This document shows positions 44,583-53,848 of a stretch of DNA of 64,000 nt, piece after piece. The stretch is from positions 88,537 to 152,536 of the forward strand of contig JAJCZV010000072.1 in NCBI GenBank assembly GCA_029262175.1. The letters are read 5' to 3'. Position numbers and translations under genes: made by a program. The stretch comes from Gemmatimonadota bacterium (GTDB lineage Bacteria > Gemmatimonadota > Gemmatimonadetes > Palauibacterales > Palauibacteraceae). The notes below the pieces were generated by a model. It was not told the DNA's origin and made no database searches. It saw only the letters and a list, made by a program, of their open reading frames with translations. The first letter of the stretch is position 1; the number at the start of each line of letters is the position of its first letter.

Positions 44583-46235
44583 CTACATCCTCTTGTAGGT
44601 GGGGCCGCTTCCGCCTTCCCTCGGCGTCCAGCGAGGTCCGATCACATCCGTCGCTTTGCAGTCGATGCAGTTCGGCGCATTGATGATCAGCCGATCCCCC
44701 TCCCGCTCATATACGCCGGCCGGACACAAACTGGCGTAGAGGTCGGCGAGTTCCGGTGAGACGTCCTTCCCGACGATGAGATGCGAGGGGATGTCGTCTC
44801 GCGTCGAGTTTCCCGAGTAGAATACCGCGTCGGCTTTGGCCATGGCGTGCGGGGTGTCGTAGCCGGGGTCGACCCCGAGGCGCTTTGTGCGCGGCTCGTC
44901 CGCATCCGTTTCGCTGGCGATACGGCGACCCGGGAAACCGCCACCCGTAAGCTGCATCATGCTGGCCTTCATCCCACCGGAAACGAATCCAGACTTGAAC
45001 GCGAGCCGCATGTTGCGGTTGCGATGGATCGCATCTCCCTCGAAGCTGGCTCGGAGAGACGTTTCGTAGGTCGCAAGCGCTGCGGCCGAGGGATCGTCCT
45101 TCTCCAGCGCCCTACCGATCGCCTCGGCTGAGAATACCCCGGATCGCATCGCGTAGTGGATCCCCTTGAGCGCGGCGACATCGACCAGGCCGGCGGCATC
45201 GCCCACGAGAATCACGCCGTCGCCCGTCAGTCGTTTCGGGATCGCGTGGAAACCGCCTTCGGGGATCGTCTTCGCCCCCCACTCCACGATCTCTCCTCCA
45301 TCCAAAAGGGAGGAGACGAAGGGGTGACGCTTGAACGCTTGTAGCCACGCATGCACGTCCAGATCCGCGAACGGGGCGTCGAGCCCGACGACCAAACCGA
45401 GTGCGATCAGGTCATCGGCCATCGGATAGATAAAGCTCCCCCCGAACGCCGCGCCCGGCAGGGGCCAGCCAAGCGTGTGCGTCACGGCGTCCAGCTTTCC
45501 GCACCCTTGCCAGAGTTCCTTTACACCGAGCGCAAAAATGGGGGGGTTGTCGGATTCGATTCCGACATCCGCGAGCCACGCCTGGGCCAACAGCCCCCGA
45601 GTCCCTTCGGCGAGGACAGTGACGCGAGCACTGAGGTCGGTCGGCGGCATGAAACCAGCGGCGGGGTTGCCGTCGCGATCCAACCCGGCTGGGGTCGTAC
45701 GGACGCCTACGATCTTTCCGTCTTGACGAAGCAGCGCGTCCGCGGGGAACCCTGTGAAGATGTTGACGCCGAGCTCCTCGGCACGCTCGCCGAGCCACTT
45801 CACGATCTCGCAAATCGACCCCACGTAGTTGCCGTGGTTCTGCATCGTCGGGGGCGTTGGAAGACGGATCTTCCCGCGTTCAGTCAGATAGTAGACCCGG
45901 TCGCGCCGTACGGGGTCGCGAAAAGGCAGGTCCGCGGTTGGCGTGTCCGGAAACAGCGTTTTAAAGACCTCCGGGTTCACGATCGCACCGGACAGACAGT
46001 GCTCGCCCAGCTCGCCCGACTTCTCCAGCACGCCGATCTCGAGGTCCGCGAGCGGACCTCCGCTTTCTCGATCCTGCTCAGCCAGTTGAGCGAGTCTTAT
46101 CGCGCCGGCCAGGCCCGCCGGCCCGCCCCCTACGAACAGAACGTCGAGCGGAACGGCGTCCTCATTCGGGGGCTCGTCGAGAATCAAGTCGTTCGGAAGC
46201 GCGGGCTGAAAAGCTGCGGGGTGCAGGGGCTGCAA
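44583..46235 (-). CDS. Electron transfer flavoprotein-ubiquinone oxidoreductase
   Basis: This 550-residue membrane-associated enzyme passes electrons from ETF (fatty acid and amino acid oxidation) to quinone. The FAD motif is LFVGGGPAGLAGAIRLAQLA and an AGLVDVAALKGIHYAMRSG region is typical. The [4Fe-4S] ligands are in LCPAGVYE and NCIDCKATDVIGP at the C terminus. The TTG start (46235) has GGGAGG 7 nt upstream. The genes for ETF itself are not in this window. Confidence 0.94.
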   Translation of the reverse strand: MQPLHPAAFQPALPNDLILDEPPNEDAVPLDVLFVGGGPAGLAGAIRLAQLAEQDRESGGPLADLEIGVLEKSGELGEHCLSGAIVNPEVFKTLFPDTPTADLPFRDPVRRDRVYYLTERGKIRLPTPPTMQNHGNYVGSICEIVKWLGERAEELGVNIFTGFPADALLRQDGKIVGVRTTPAGLDRDGNPAAGFMPPTDLSARVTVLAEGTRGLLAQAWLADVGIESDNPPIFALGVKELWQGCGKLDAVTHTLGWPLPGAAFGGSFIYPMADDLIALGLVVGLDAPFADLDVHAWLQAFKRHPFVSSLLDGGEIVEWGAKTIPEGGFHAIPKRLTGDGVILVGDAAGLVDVAALKGIHYAMRSGVFSAEAIGRALEKDDPSAAALATYETSLRASFEGDAIHRNRNMRLAFKSGFVSGGMKASMMQLTGGGFPGRRIASETDADEPRTKRLGVDPGYDTPHAMAKADAVFYSGNSTRDDIPSHLIVGKDVSPELADLYASLCPAGVYEREGDRLIINAPNCIDCKATDVIGPRWTPREGGSGPTYKRM

Positions 46236-46272
46236 GGACGTCCCTCCCTATTGGCGCGGTTCGGAGTCGTGA

Positions 46273-47739
46273 CTAGGCGCGGCGCAGTATGGGCTTCGCC
46301 CCGTGACGTCGCCACAGATCCGGGTGAAACAAGACCAGGATCGTAAACAGTTCGAGGCGGCCAGCCAGCATCAAGAAGATCAAGATCGCGTGAGATCCGG
46401 GGTTCATCCAGCCGTAGTTGTCCATCGGCCCAACGCCACCGAGCCCGGGTCCGATGTTACCGATCGCCGAGGCGCTGGCCCCGATGGCGGTGATGAGATC
46501 ATGTCCCAGAAGCGTCAGTGCGAAGGCACCAGCGGCAAACAACGCGAGGAAAAAGAGCGCGAACGCCAAGACGCGCAAGAACGTGCGATCCGTGACCATG
46601 GTGCTTCCGAGTCGGGCCACGATGACCGCTCGTGGGTGAACGCTTCGCTTGAGCTCCATGAGTCCGTGCCGGAGCAGCATCAGAACCCGCATCGCTTTCA
46701 TCCCACCCGCGGTCGAGCCGGCCATACCACCCATGAACATGAGAAAGACCAACAGCAGCTGACCCGAGGGCGCCCAGGTTTCGTAGTCCGCCGTTGCGAA
46801 GCCGGTCGTAGTCGCGATGGAAACGACTTGGAACAGGCTTTCGCGGAACGAACGCTCTAGCCCGAGACCCCCGACCATTGTGATGACCACCATCACCGCT
46901 GTCGCTGCCAACAACGTGCCGCTGAAGAAACGCCAGGCGGGGTCGGATGAGTAGAGAAATCGGCCGCGCAAAAGACGATAGTGCAGCGTGAAATTGATCC
47001 CGGCCAAGTACATGAAGAAGACCGTGACATACTGCACGTAGGGCGATTCAAAGGCTGCGAGCGACGCGTTTCGCGTCGAAAACCCACCCGTCGAGAGCGT
47101 GGTCATCGCGTGGTTGATGGCGTCGAACACGGAGAGGCCACCGAACAGATACAGCACCGCTTGCAAGCCGGTCAGCCCCGCATAGACATACCACAGGGTC
47201 GAGGCCGTCTGTCGGATCCTCGGGGTGAGTCGCTCTTTTGTCGGGCCTGGGACCTCTGCCCGATAGAGCTGCATACCCCCCACGCCCAGGAAGGGTAGGA
47301 TCGCGATCCCCAAGAGCACGATCCCCATGCCACCGAGCCACTGAGTCATCGAACGCCAGAACAGAATGCCGTGTGAAAGCGTCTCGACCTCGGCGAAAAC
47401 CGTTGCGCCGGTCGTGGTAAAGCCGGACACGGACTCGAAGAAGGCCGCCATAGGCGACTGGATGACACCGGCGAAGAGGTAGGGCACGGCTCCAATCACC
47501 CCAACCGTAATCCAGGACAAAGCCACGACCGCGTAGCCCTCACGCACGGTCAGATCGCGGGTCAGCCTGGTTCGACGGAAGGCCGTGTAGCCAACGGCAA
47601 GTGCGATCGCGGCGGCCGCGAGAAAGGCGACCGTCTCGCGCTCCCCAAAGGCAAGAGCGACCAAACCCGCCACGGCGAGCGCGGTGCTCACCGCCATCAA
47701 CGTGATCCCGATCACGTGGACCAGGTGTCGGTAGTTCAC
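46273..47739 (-). CDS. trkH: Trk-type potassium uptake protein TrkH
   Basis: This 488-residue polytopic K+ channel subunit contains pore/selectivity-filter repeats such as SGFTTTGATVF, TTLSTGGFSTRNAS, STTTGFATADYETW-like (IATTTGFATADYETW) and ASAIGNIGPGLGGVG. All four P-loops are therefore present. It is transcribed after trkA with a 4-nt overlap, so the channel and its gating ring are made together. Confidence 0.95.
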   Translation of the reverse strand: MNYRHLVHVIGITLMAVSTALAVAGLVALAFGERETVAFLAAAAIALAVGYTAFRRTRLTRDLTVREGYAVVALSWITVGVIGAVPYLFAGVIQSPMAAFFESVSGFTTTGATVFAEVETLSHGILFWRSMTQWLGGMGIVLLGIAILPFLGVGGMQLYRAEVPGPTKERLTPRIRQTASTLWYVYAGLTGLQAVLYLFGGLSVFDAINHAMTTLSTGGFSTRNASLAAFESPYVQYVTVFFMYLAGINFTLHYRLLRGRFLYSSDPAWRFFSGTLLAATAVMVVITMVGGLGLERSFRESLFQVVSIATTTGFATADYETWAPSGQLLLVFLMFMGGMAGSTAGGMKAMRVLMLLRHGLMELKRSVHPRAVIVARLGSTMVTDRTFLRVLAFALFFLALFAAGAFALTLLGHDLITAIGASASAIGNIGPGLGGVGPMDNYGWMNPGSHAILIFLMLAGRLELFTILVLFHPDLWRRHGAKPILRRA

Positions 47740-49079
47740 GCGAACAGTTTCTCGAGCTTTGGCATGACGTCGAGCTCTGCGAACAGTACGATGCGGTCGC
47801 CGCTCTGCACCGAGTCATCTCCCCGCGGCATGATGACCTTGCCGTCGCGGACGATGGCCGCGACCACGCCGCGTCCCGGGAGCTTTAGATCACGAAGCGG
47901 TCGTCCCAACGCGGTCGCTCGCGGACCGATCGTGATCTCGACCGCCTCCGCATCCACCGCGGTGAGCGCCGCAACGGACGAGACGTTGGCCTTGTGCACA
48001 TATCGCAGGATCGTGTTCGCCGCCGACAACCGGGGCGAGACGGTCGCGTCGATTCCAAGTCGACTGGCCACCGGCACGTACTGCCGACGGTGAAGCAGGC
48101 TCACGATCTTTCTCGCGCCCGTTCGAGCCGCCAGCAGCGACGCTAGCATATTCGTCTCGTCCCGGTTCGTGTAGGCAACGAACCCGTCCGTCCCTCCTAC
48201 CCCTTCCATCTCGAGCAACTCGGCATCGGTCGTGTCGCCATGCAAGATCAACGCGTGCGGCAGGGCGGCCGAGAGTTCGACGCATCGTTCTCGATCGCGA
48301 TCGATAATCGTACAGGCCACACCCTCGTCATCGAGGAATTCAGCCAGATGGACCGCTTCAGCGCTTCCGCCCCCAATCATGACGCGGCGCAATTCGTAGG
48401 GGCCATACCCTGCCAGTTTGGGGAGGTGTTGCATCTCGCTCGCCGGGGCGACCAGGAAAATCTGATCACCGGCTTCGATCCGACTATCGGCGCGCGGGAT
48501 ATGCGTATCCCCATCGCGGTTTATCGCGACCGTCATGTAACGGCGTCCCCGCAATCGGTCGGCAAGCTCGCCGATCGTCCGGCCCGCGACGGGCGCGCCT
48601 TCCTGCACTCGGAGCCCGACCAAGAACACCTTACCGTCGACAAACCGGATCAGCTCCGTTGCGTACTCGCTCATGAGAAGCTGAAGCGTATCCCAGGCGC
48701 ATTCGCGCTCCGGGTTGATCATGAGGTCGATGCCGAGCTGGTCGCGCGAAAGCACCGTCTTCTCGATAAAGAACTCGGGGTTGGAGATGCGGGCGACCTT
48801 ACGACCGACGCCAAGACGATCCGCAGCCAAGCACCCGATGATGTTGACCTCGTCGAGGTTCGTCACGGCAAGGAAGAGATCTGCTCGGCTGACACCGGCC
48901 TCCTCCAAGACGGGGACCGCAGCCCCGTTCCCTTCGATGGCGAGCACATCGAGACGATCACGGATGTATTCCGCCTTCTCGCCATCGCTGTCGATGACGA
49001 TGACGTCCTGACCTTGCTGCGAAAGTTTTTCAGCTAGATGGAAGCCGACCATTCCGGCGCCGACGATGACAATCCGCAT
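47736..49079 (-). CDS. trkA: Trk potassium system regulatory subunit TrkA
   Basis: This 447-residue cytoplasmic ring protein gates TrkH in response to nucleotides. It has the duplicated RCK layout: a first NAD-binding domain starting MRIVIVGAGMVGFHLAEKL, a TrkA-C domain, then a second, more degenerate domain (RRVMIGGGSAEAVHLAEFL) and another TrkA-C domain ending GDRIVLFAELDVMPKLE. It precedes trkH by overlap. Confidence 0.95.
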   Translation of the reverse strand: MRIVIVGAGMVGFHLAEKLSQQGQDVIVIDSDGEKAEYIRDRLDVLAIEGNGAAVPVLEEAGVSRADLFLAVTNLDEVNIIGCLAADRLGVGRKVARISNPEFFIEKTVLSRDQLGIDLMINPERECAWDTLQLLMSEYATELIRFVDGKVFLVGLRVQEGAPVAGRTIGELADRLRGRRYMTVAINRDGDTHIPRADSRIEAGDQIFLVAPASEMQHLPKLAGYGPYELRRVMIGGGSAEAVHLAEFLDDEGVACTIIDRDRERCVELSAALPHALILHGDTTDAELLEMEGVGGTDGFVAYTNRDETNMLASLLAARTGARKIVSLLHRRQYVPVASRLGIDATVSPRLSAANTILRYVHKANVSSVAALTAVDAEAVEITIGPRATALGRPLRDLKLPGRGVVAAIVRDGKVIMPRGDDSVQSGDRIVLFAELDVMPKLEKLFA

Positions 49080-49123
49080 TTATGTGTACCGTTTCGAAAG
49101 AATCCGGCAGCGAGGGTCTCGGG

Positions 49124-50263
49124 CTACCGTGGCTCCAGGACTCCGGCAGCCCTCAGCAAGTCGAGCGTCGCCTCCAGCGGGAGCGCGTCGGTGTGCCTGC
49201 CACCGTGTCCGGTGACCGACGTCGCTTTGAACAGTGAGTTTATCACCGCCTCTTCGCTTGCTTCCACTACGGCCTCGAAACCACGCGACATGGCCGCGCC
49301 ATCTCGGATCGGCGCTTCTAGGCTCGTGGAGAACGCGATCGCGTAGTCGCCGGACCCGTGAGACATGTACGAGCCCGTACGCCCGATGCCGAGAAACGAA
49401 CGGAGCGCAAGCCGCTCGAGCTCTCGATGCGCGAGGGGCAGATCGGTCGCGATCACGATCATCACCGATCCGTCTCGGTCACCACTCGGGCGAGCGCTCG
49501 CTCCTTCGATTCCGCGTTCGGCCAGTGCTTGGCCCACGGGCACGCCGGCGACTCGCAGCAGCCCGCCGAAGTTGGTCTGGACGAGCACACCAACGGTGTA
49601 GACCCGGTTGTCGACCCGTACTTGCCGGGACGACGTCCCTATGCCGCCCTTCCAACCCAGTGCACGCGTGCCCGTCCCTGCTCCGACACTACCCTCGAGG
49701 ACGGGGCCCCCGGCGGCTGTCCGGAGAGCCTCTCGGACGTGCTCGGGTTCGATGGGGCGCACGCGAATGTCGCTGAGAAACCCGTCGTTCGTTTCACCCA
49801 CGACCGGGTTCATCGAGCGCACTTCTCGGTTCGCTGGAAGCGAAAGCAGGGTATCCAACAGCGCGTCCGCGGCGCGAAACACGCTCAGTGTGCCCGTAAG
49901 CAGAATCGGCGTCTCCAGTTCCCCGAGCTCGTTTACCTGACTCAGGCCGACCAGTTTGCCGAATCCATTGCCGACCGAAATCGCGGCGCGGACACGCCGC
50001 TCGAACACATTCCCATCATGGGGAAGGATGGCCGTGACGCCCGTGCGGATGGAATCGCCGACCCACACCGTTCGGTGACCCACACGCACGCCCTCGACAT
50101 CGGTAATGGCATTGTTGGGGCCTACGGGGAGGCGTCCGATCACGACGCCGGCCTCTCTCGCTCGCGGACGCGCCGAACCCTGAGGTTGTTGAGCTGCAAG
50201 TGCCAGGGTTGATGTCAGGGTCGCGGTGAGAAGGGCGAGCAAGACCCCGCGAGCTTGGTTCAA
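49124..50263 (-). CDS. P1 family peptidase (DmpA-like), secreted
   Basis: This protein of about 379 residues belongs to the self-processing N-terminal-nucleophile family that includes D-aminopeptidase DmpA. An N-terminal signal peptide (VLLALLTATLTSTLALAAQ) is followed by ITDVEGVRVGH, VVGETNDGFLSD, GSVGAGTGTRALGWKGG and RDGSVMIVIATD. By analogy with DmpA (Gly249-Ser250), autocleavage would fall at G265-S266, making Ser266 the nucleophile. The only plausible start is a TTG at 50263 just past the histidine kinase stop; no clear Shine-Dalgarno is visible. The downstream neighbour is trkA. Confidence 0.88.
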   Translation of the reverse strand: MNQARGVLLALLTATLTSTLALAAQQPQGSARPRAREAGVVIGRLPVGPNNAITDVEGVRVGHRTVWVGDSIRTGVTAILPHDGNVFERRVRAAISVGNGFGKLVGLSQVNELGELETPILLTGTLSVFRAADALLDTLLSLPANREVRSMNPVVGETNDGFLSDIRVRPIEPEHVREALRTAAGGPVLEGSVGAGTGTRALGWKGGIGTSSRQVRVDNRVYTVGVLVQTNFGGLLRVAGVPVGQALAERGIEGASARPSGDRDGSVMIVIATDLPLAHRELERLALRSFLGIGRTGSYMSHGSGDYAIAFSTSLEAPIRDGAAMSRGFEAVVEASEEAVINSLFKATSVTGHGGRHTDALPLEATLDLLRAAGVLEPR

Positions 50264-50264
50264 T

Positions 50265-51857
50265 CTAGTTCGGCTGTGCGCGTGAAAACACGGATCGGCC
50301 GTTGCCTTCTGCAGACGCCGCCATCCGCGGCTCCGAACCCGCATGGTGTCCGTTCGTGCGAAGAACCCGGTGCGACGGCGCATCAGCCGAACTCGTCTGC
50401 GCCAGCGCAGGCAGCTCGACGCGAAACACCGACCCCGAACCGCGACGACTCTCGACGCTGATCCGACCACCATGCGCTTCGACGATCTCGCGGGCGATCG
50501 CCAGGCCCAGACCCGAACCGACCTTCCCGGCGTGTTGCCCGGCCTGATAATACTTCTCGAACACGTATGGAAGCTGCGCTGGAGGAATGCCTTCTCCCGT
50601 GTCTCGTATCTGAAAAATCAACCAGCCCGGTTCGCCCCAGGCACGGAAGTAGATCGAGCCCCCCGTCGGGGTGAATTTGAACGCGTTGCCGATCAAGTTC
50701 CCGAGCAGCTCATCTCGAACCCGACGTCGATCCAACATGGCCACGTCCGGCACGGATTGATCCGGCTGGACTCGAAAAACGATGCGATTCTGCGCGGCGA
50801 CTCCCGCAAAGTTTCGTTGAACCTCTTGAAACAGTTCGCTCAACGCGACAGGAGCCAGCTTGACCTCGAGCCCTTGAGCCTCCAACCGGCTCATGGCGAG
50901 GAGTTGATCCACCCGTTCGCGAAGGACCTCGGTCTGCTCTTGGATGTAGTGGAGCGCCTCGGCGGTTGCCTCGTTGACTTCTCCGTAGCGACCATCCTCC
51001 ATCATCTCTACGTATCCGCGAATGACGTTGAGCGGAGTCTTGAGTTCATGGCTCGCGATGCTCACGAACTCCGCCTTCAGGCGGTCCAGTTCGGCCAGTC
51101 TCTCGGCCATCGAACGAAACGATCGGGTCAGATCACCGATCTCATCCGATCGCCCGTACGGAAGATCTCGCGGTGGCGTGAAGCGTCCCCCCGCGACCGC
51201 GGCCATCGACGTACGCAGTTTCCCGAGCGGACTCGTAATCGTTCCCACCGATAGCAACGCCAAAAGCACGGCGAGCCCGGCCGCCAGCCCGGTGGCGGCA
51301 GCCGCCGTGCGAGCCGTCCGTTCGCTGATCGTCTGAGCGAGCACGGCCGCGTTCCGACTCTGCCCGTCGATCGCTCCGGCTAGCTCTTCGAGCGCGGTCT
51401 TCGCAGCCGCAAATAACGGGTCGGACGATTCGAACTCCACGAGCGCCGCAGCCGCTTGCTGGCTTTGCACGAGACTGTCTACGCGAGACGTGAGCAGCGC
51501 CACCGCATCGAGAATCGCGACACTGCTGTCCGCCGACGCTTCGAACGCCGCCCCAGCCACCTGGCCCATGGTGCGATGCGATTCCGAGAGCGTGGCCTGA
51601 AGACGAGCTCGGCTCTCCTCGGTCCCGGTCTCGATGTAGTCTCGAAGTTCGAAATGGAGATCTGCGAGGGCCGTCTGAGTTGCGCCGATACTCGACAGCG
51701 TCGGCACGTACTCCCGTTGAAGATCGAACGCGATGTCGCGAAGCGTCGCTACCTGTCGGAGCGTGTAGTACGACGGCGCGAGTAGCAGCGTGATCAGAAG
51801 GGCGCAGACGAGGTAGAGCCGCCCCCGCAGACTCAATCGCAAGATCGGCAGGGACAT
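50265..51857 (-). CDS. Membrane sensor histidine kinase
   Basis: This 530-residue kinase has a first membrane helix (residues about 12-33), a largely helical periplasmic sensor of about 150 residues, a second helix (about 186-206), a HAMP linker, and a dimerisation/phosphoacceptor domain with H270 in ASHELKTPLNVIRGY. The ATPase domain carries N, G1 (DTGEGIPPAQLPYVFEKYY) and G2 (GSGLGLAIAREIVEAHGG) boxes. The sensor looks like a four-helix-bundle type. It follows the response-regulator gene by 9 nt and is probably its partner. Confidence 0.94.
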   Translation of the reverse strand: MSLPILRLSLRGRLYLVCALLITLLLAPSYYTLRQVATLRDIAFDLQREYVPTLSSIGATQTALADLHFELRDYIETGTEESRARLQATLSESHRTMGQVAGAAFEASADSSVAILDAVALLTSRVDSLVQSQQAAAALVEFESSDPLFAAAKTALEELAGAIDGQSRNAAVLAQTISERTARTAAAATGLAAGLAVLLALLSVGTITSPLGKLRTSMAAVAGGRFTPPRDLPYGRSDEIGDLTRSFRSMAERLAELDRLKAEFVSIASHELKTPLNVIRGYVEMMEDGRYGEVNEATAEALHYIQEQTEVLRERVDQLLAMSRLEAQGLEVKLAPVALSELFQEVQRNFAGVAAQNRIVFRVQPDQSVPDVAMLDRRRVRDELLGNLIGNAFKFTPTGGSIYFRAWGEPGWLIFQIRDTGEGIPPAQLPYVFEKYYQAGQHAGKVGSGLGLAIAREIVEAHGGRISVESRRGSGSVFRVELPALAQTSSADAPSHRVLRTNGHHAGSEPRMAASAEGNGRSVFSRAQPN

Positions 51858-51866
51858 GCGGTCGGC

Positions 51867-52865
51867 CTAACCCTCGGCCTGCACGCGCAAAAGCGCTGAC
51901 ACGACCTCGGGGTCGAACGTACTGCCGGCTTGGGCCTCTAGTTCGGCCACACGGGCGGCACTTCCGGCGGCGTCATCCCAGAACCGCGCGGCGGCCACGA
52001 TGCGACCTTCCATCGGGATGTTCTCGCCCCGCAACCTGGACGGCTGCCCGTTTCCGTCCCACCGCTCATCCAACGCCGAGAGCATCCGCTGGGTCGTCTG
52101 CAGGACCGGGATCGTCGTTCCCTCGAGAATTCGGAGGCCGGCGTCGGGGTCCGCGTGAACGCTGGCCCACGCCGCGCTGTCGGGCCGTGCGGCGGAGACT
52201 GCGGCGATGTGGCGAGCTCCGAGCAAGTGGAGCGATGCGGCCTGACGGATTCGCGCCACGAGATCTTCGCCCAGACCGAGATCCTCGGCGATCCTTCCGG
52301 ACAACCAGGCCACGCGCTTGGAGCGCCCCTGTCCATCGGGGAGCACGGCCTCGAGCGAAGCGCCCCACCGATCCAACAATTCGGCCTGCTCGTCGGACGA
52401 GGCTGGGATGGGCGGCGCGGAAGCCGGGGGCGCAGATCCCGGTTGTTGCGATGCCACCTGCAGATACAACAAACGCGTTTCGAGAAGATTCTCGACGCGC
52501 AGCCGGACCTCGGTCGGACTCATCGGCTTGGTGAGAAAGTCCTTGGCGCCTGACGAAAGGGCCCGACGCCGCGATTCGCTGGAGATGTCAGAGGTGAGAA
52601 TCAAGAACGGGAGATACTCGTCGCCGGAGAGTTGCTCGCGCATCGCCTCCATGGCGCCGAACCCGTCCAAGCCCGGCATCAGCAGGTCGAGGATCACGAG
52701 ATCGGGCGAATACTCGGCGAACCGGGACACAGCCTCGATGGGGTCGGTAAGACCCTCTACGTTCTCGTAGCCGGCCCACGTGAGTACATCGACGACGTAT
52801 CGCACGTTCTGCGGTTCATCATCGACTACCAAAACTCGCGCCTGTTTGCGCTGCTCTTCGCGCAT
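51867..52865 (-). CDS. Response regulator with degenerate HD-GYP output domain
   Basis: This 332-residue protein has an intact receiver (D15/D16, phosphoacceptor D60 in VILDLLMPGLDGFG, T91 region, K113) and a Pro/Ala linker (about 140-158). The C-terminal domain has the spacing of HD-GYP, but the HD pair is replaced by LLGARHI (214-220) and the signature reads DERWDGNGQPSRL (266-278). It keeps ERWDGNG but has lost the ligand histidines and the Tyr. It is unlikely to hydrolyse c-di-GMP and may act as a binding or scaffold output. It is first in an operon with the histidine kinase. Confidence 0.85.
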   Translation of the reverse strand: MREEQRKQARVLVVDDEPQNVRYVVDVLTWAGYENVEGLTDPIEAVSRFAEYSPDLVILDLLMPGLDGFGAMEAMREQLSGDEYLPFLILTSDISSESRRRALSSGAKDFLTKPMSPTEVRLRVENLLETRLLYLQVASQQPGSAPPASAPPIPASSDEQAELLDRWGASLEAVLPDGQGRSKRVAWLSGRIAEDLGLGEDLVARIRQAASLHLLGARHIAAVSAARPDSAAWASVHADPDAGLRILEGTTIPVLQTTQRMLSALDERWDGNGQPSRLRGENIPMEGRIVAAARFWDDAAGSAARVAELEAQAGSTFDPEVVSALLRVQAEG

Positions 52866-53167
52866 CTATCCCGCCGACGAAGGTACCCTCGACCTCCCCA
52901 CGATCCCCCCCGAACTGCTGCAAGGTTTACGCGCAAAAACCCGCAGCGTGCCGCCGTTCGCGGGCAACCTCCCCGCAGGCTCCCGAACTGCCTCAGTATC
53001 ACCCAGAAGCCTTACACCGCACCGTTATACGGGACCGATGCGATCCCCGTCCAGCCCGATCCAGAGGCATCCATGGAACGTCCAGACGGGCCCGTCAACG
53101 TCAACTCGTTGCGGGGACGCAACATAATCGTCGTGACGACCCCGCCGATGCCCGACGCCGTTGCTCG
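52866..53167. other. Intergenic stretch with terminator, no gene seen
   Basis: About 300 bp separate the lipoprotein cyclophilin from the response-regulator operon. Short frames on both strands have no recognisable similarity or ribosome-binding sites. It should hold the promoter for the regulator/kinase operon, but I could not identify convincing -35/-10 elements. The terminator inside it is listed separately. Confidence 0.5.
52935..52964 (-). terminator. Probable intrinsic terminator after NfeD-SPFH-cyclophilin operon
   Basis: On the - strand CCCGC and GCGGG (52960-52964 with 52940-52944), extendable by a G-T pair, enclose a 15-nt loop and are followed by TTTTT (52939-52935). The stem is short but GC-rich. 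Confidence 0.45.
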
Positions 53168-53848
53168 CTACTTCCCCGGGACGATCTCCGCACGCCTGAT
53201 GTAATCGAGCTCCGGGAATTCGTCTTCGAGGTAGGAGTTACCCTCGGCTTGAATCCGGCCCTGATCGGGTCCGTTGCCGCGAGGAAAGCCTTCGCCATAT
53301 TCGCCGTACAGCGCGTCAACAACTTCCATTCCCTCAATCACCTCGCCCAAAGGGGAGAAGCCCGAGTCATCCAGACGCCGGTTGTCACCGTAGTTGATAA
53401 AGAGCTGCGTGCTTCGGGAATTGGGACCTCCCATCGCGAACGTCACGCGGCCCCGCGTATTCGTCTCGACCACCGGGTCGTCGTCGAGCGTCGCGCCACG
53501 CCAGTGACTTTGAATCGCCGGATCGCCCTGGATTCCGAACTGCGCCATGAACCCGTCTAGGACTCGGAAGAAACGGACATCCGAGAAGAAGCCGTTTCGA
53601 ACCAGGTTGTACACACGATCGGCACCGTTCGGCGCCCAGGCCCGATGGACCTCGATCACGAAATCACCCTTCGAGGTTTCGAATCGCGCCTGGAACGTGG
53701 CGGGTGCGGGAACATTCATATCGGGTGACATCGGATCCATCAGTGCCTCCGGGTTTGGTGGAGGGGCGCTGTCGCCGGAGCAACCCGTCGCGACGGCCAG
53801 CCCCCCTATGCAGAGACACACCACCCCAGCTCTTACGACTTGCCTCAT
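53168..53848 (-). CDS. Peptidylprolyl isomerase, cyclophilin type, putative lipoprotein
   Basis: This 226-residue secreted foldase has a signal sequence ending ATGC, a probable lipobox with Cys23 as the lipidated residue, then a Pro/Met-rich linker. The cyclophilin domain has FFRVLDGFMAQFGIQGDP, FAMGGPNSRSTQLFINYGDN and FSPLGEVIEGMEVVD. It probably acts in the periplasm. The ATG overlaps the SPFH gene stop (ATGA), placing it in the NfeD-SPFH operon. Confidence 0.92.
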   Translation of the reverse strand: MRQVVRAGVVCLCIGGLAVATGCSGDSAPPPNPEALMDPMSPDMNVPAPATFQARFETSKGDFVIEVHRAWAPNGADRVYNLVRNGFFSDVRFFRVLDGFMAQFGIQGDPAIQSHWRGATLDDDPVVETNTRGRVTFAMGGPNSRSTQLFINYGDNRRLDDSGFSPLGEVIEGMEVVDALYGEYGEGFPRGNGPDQGRIQAEGNSYLEDEFPELDYIRRAEIVPGK

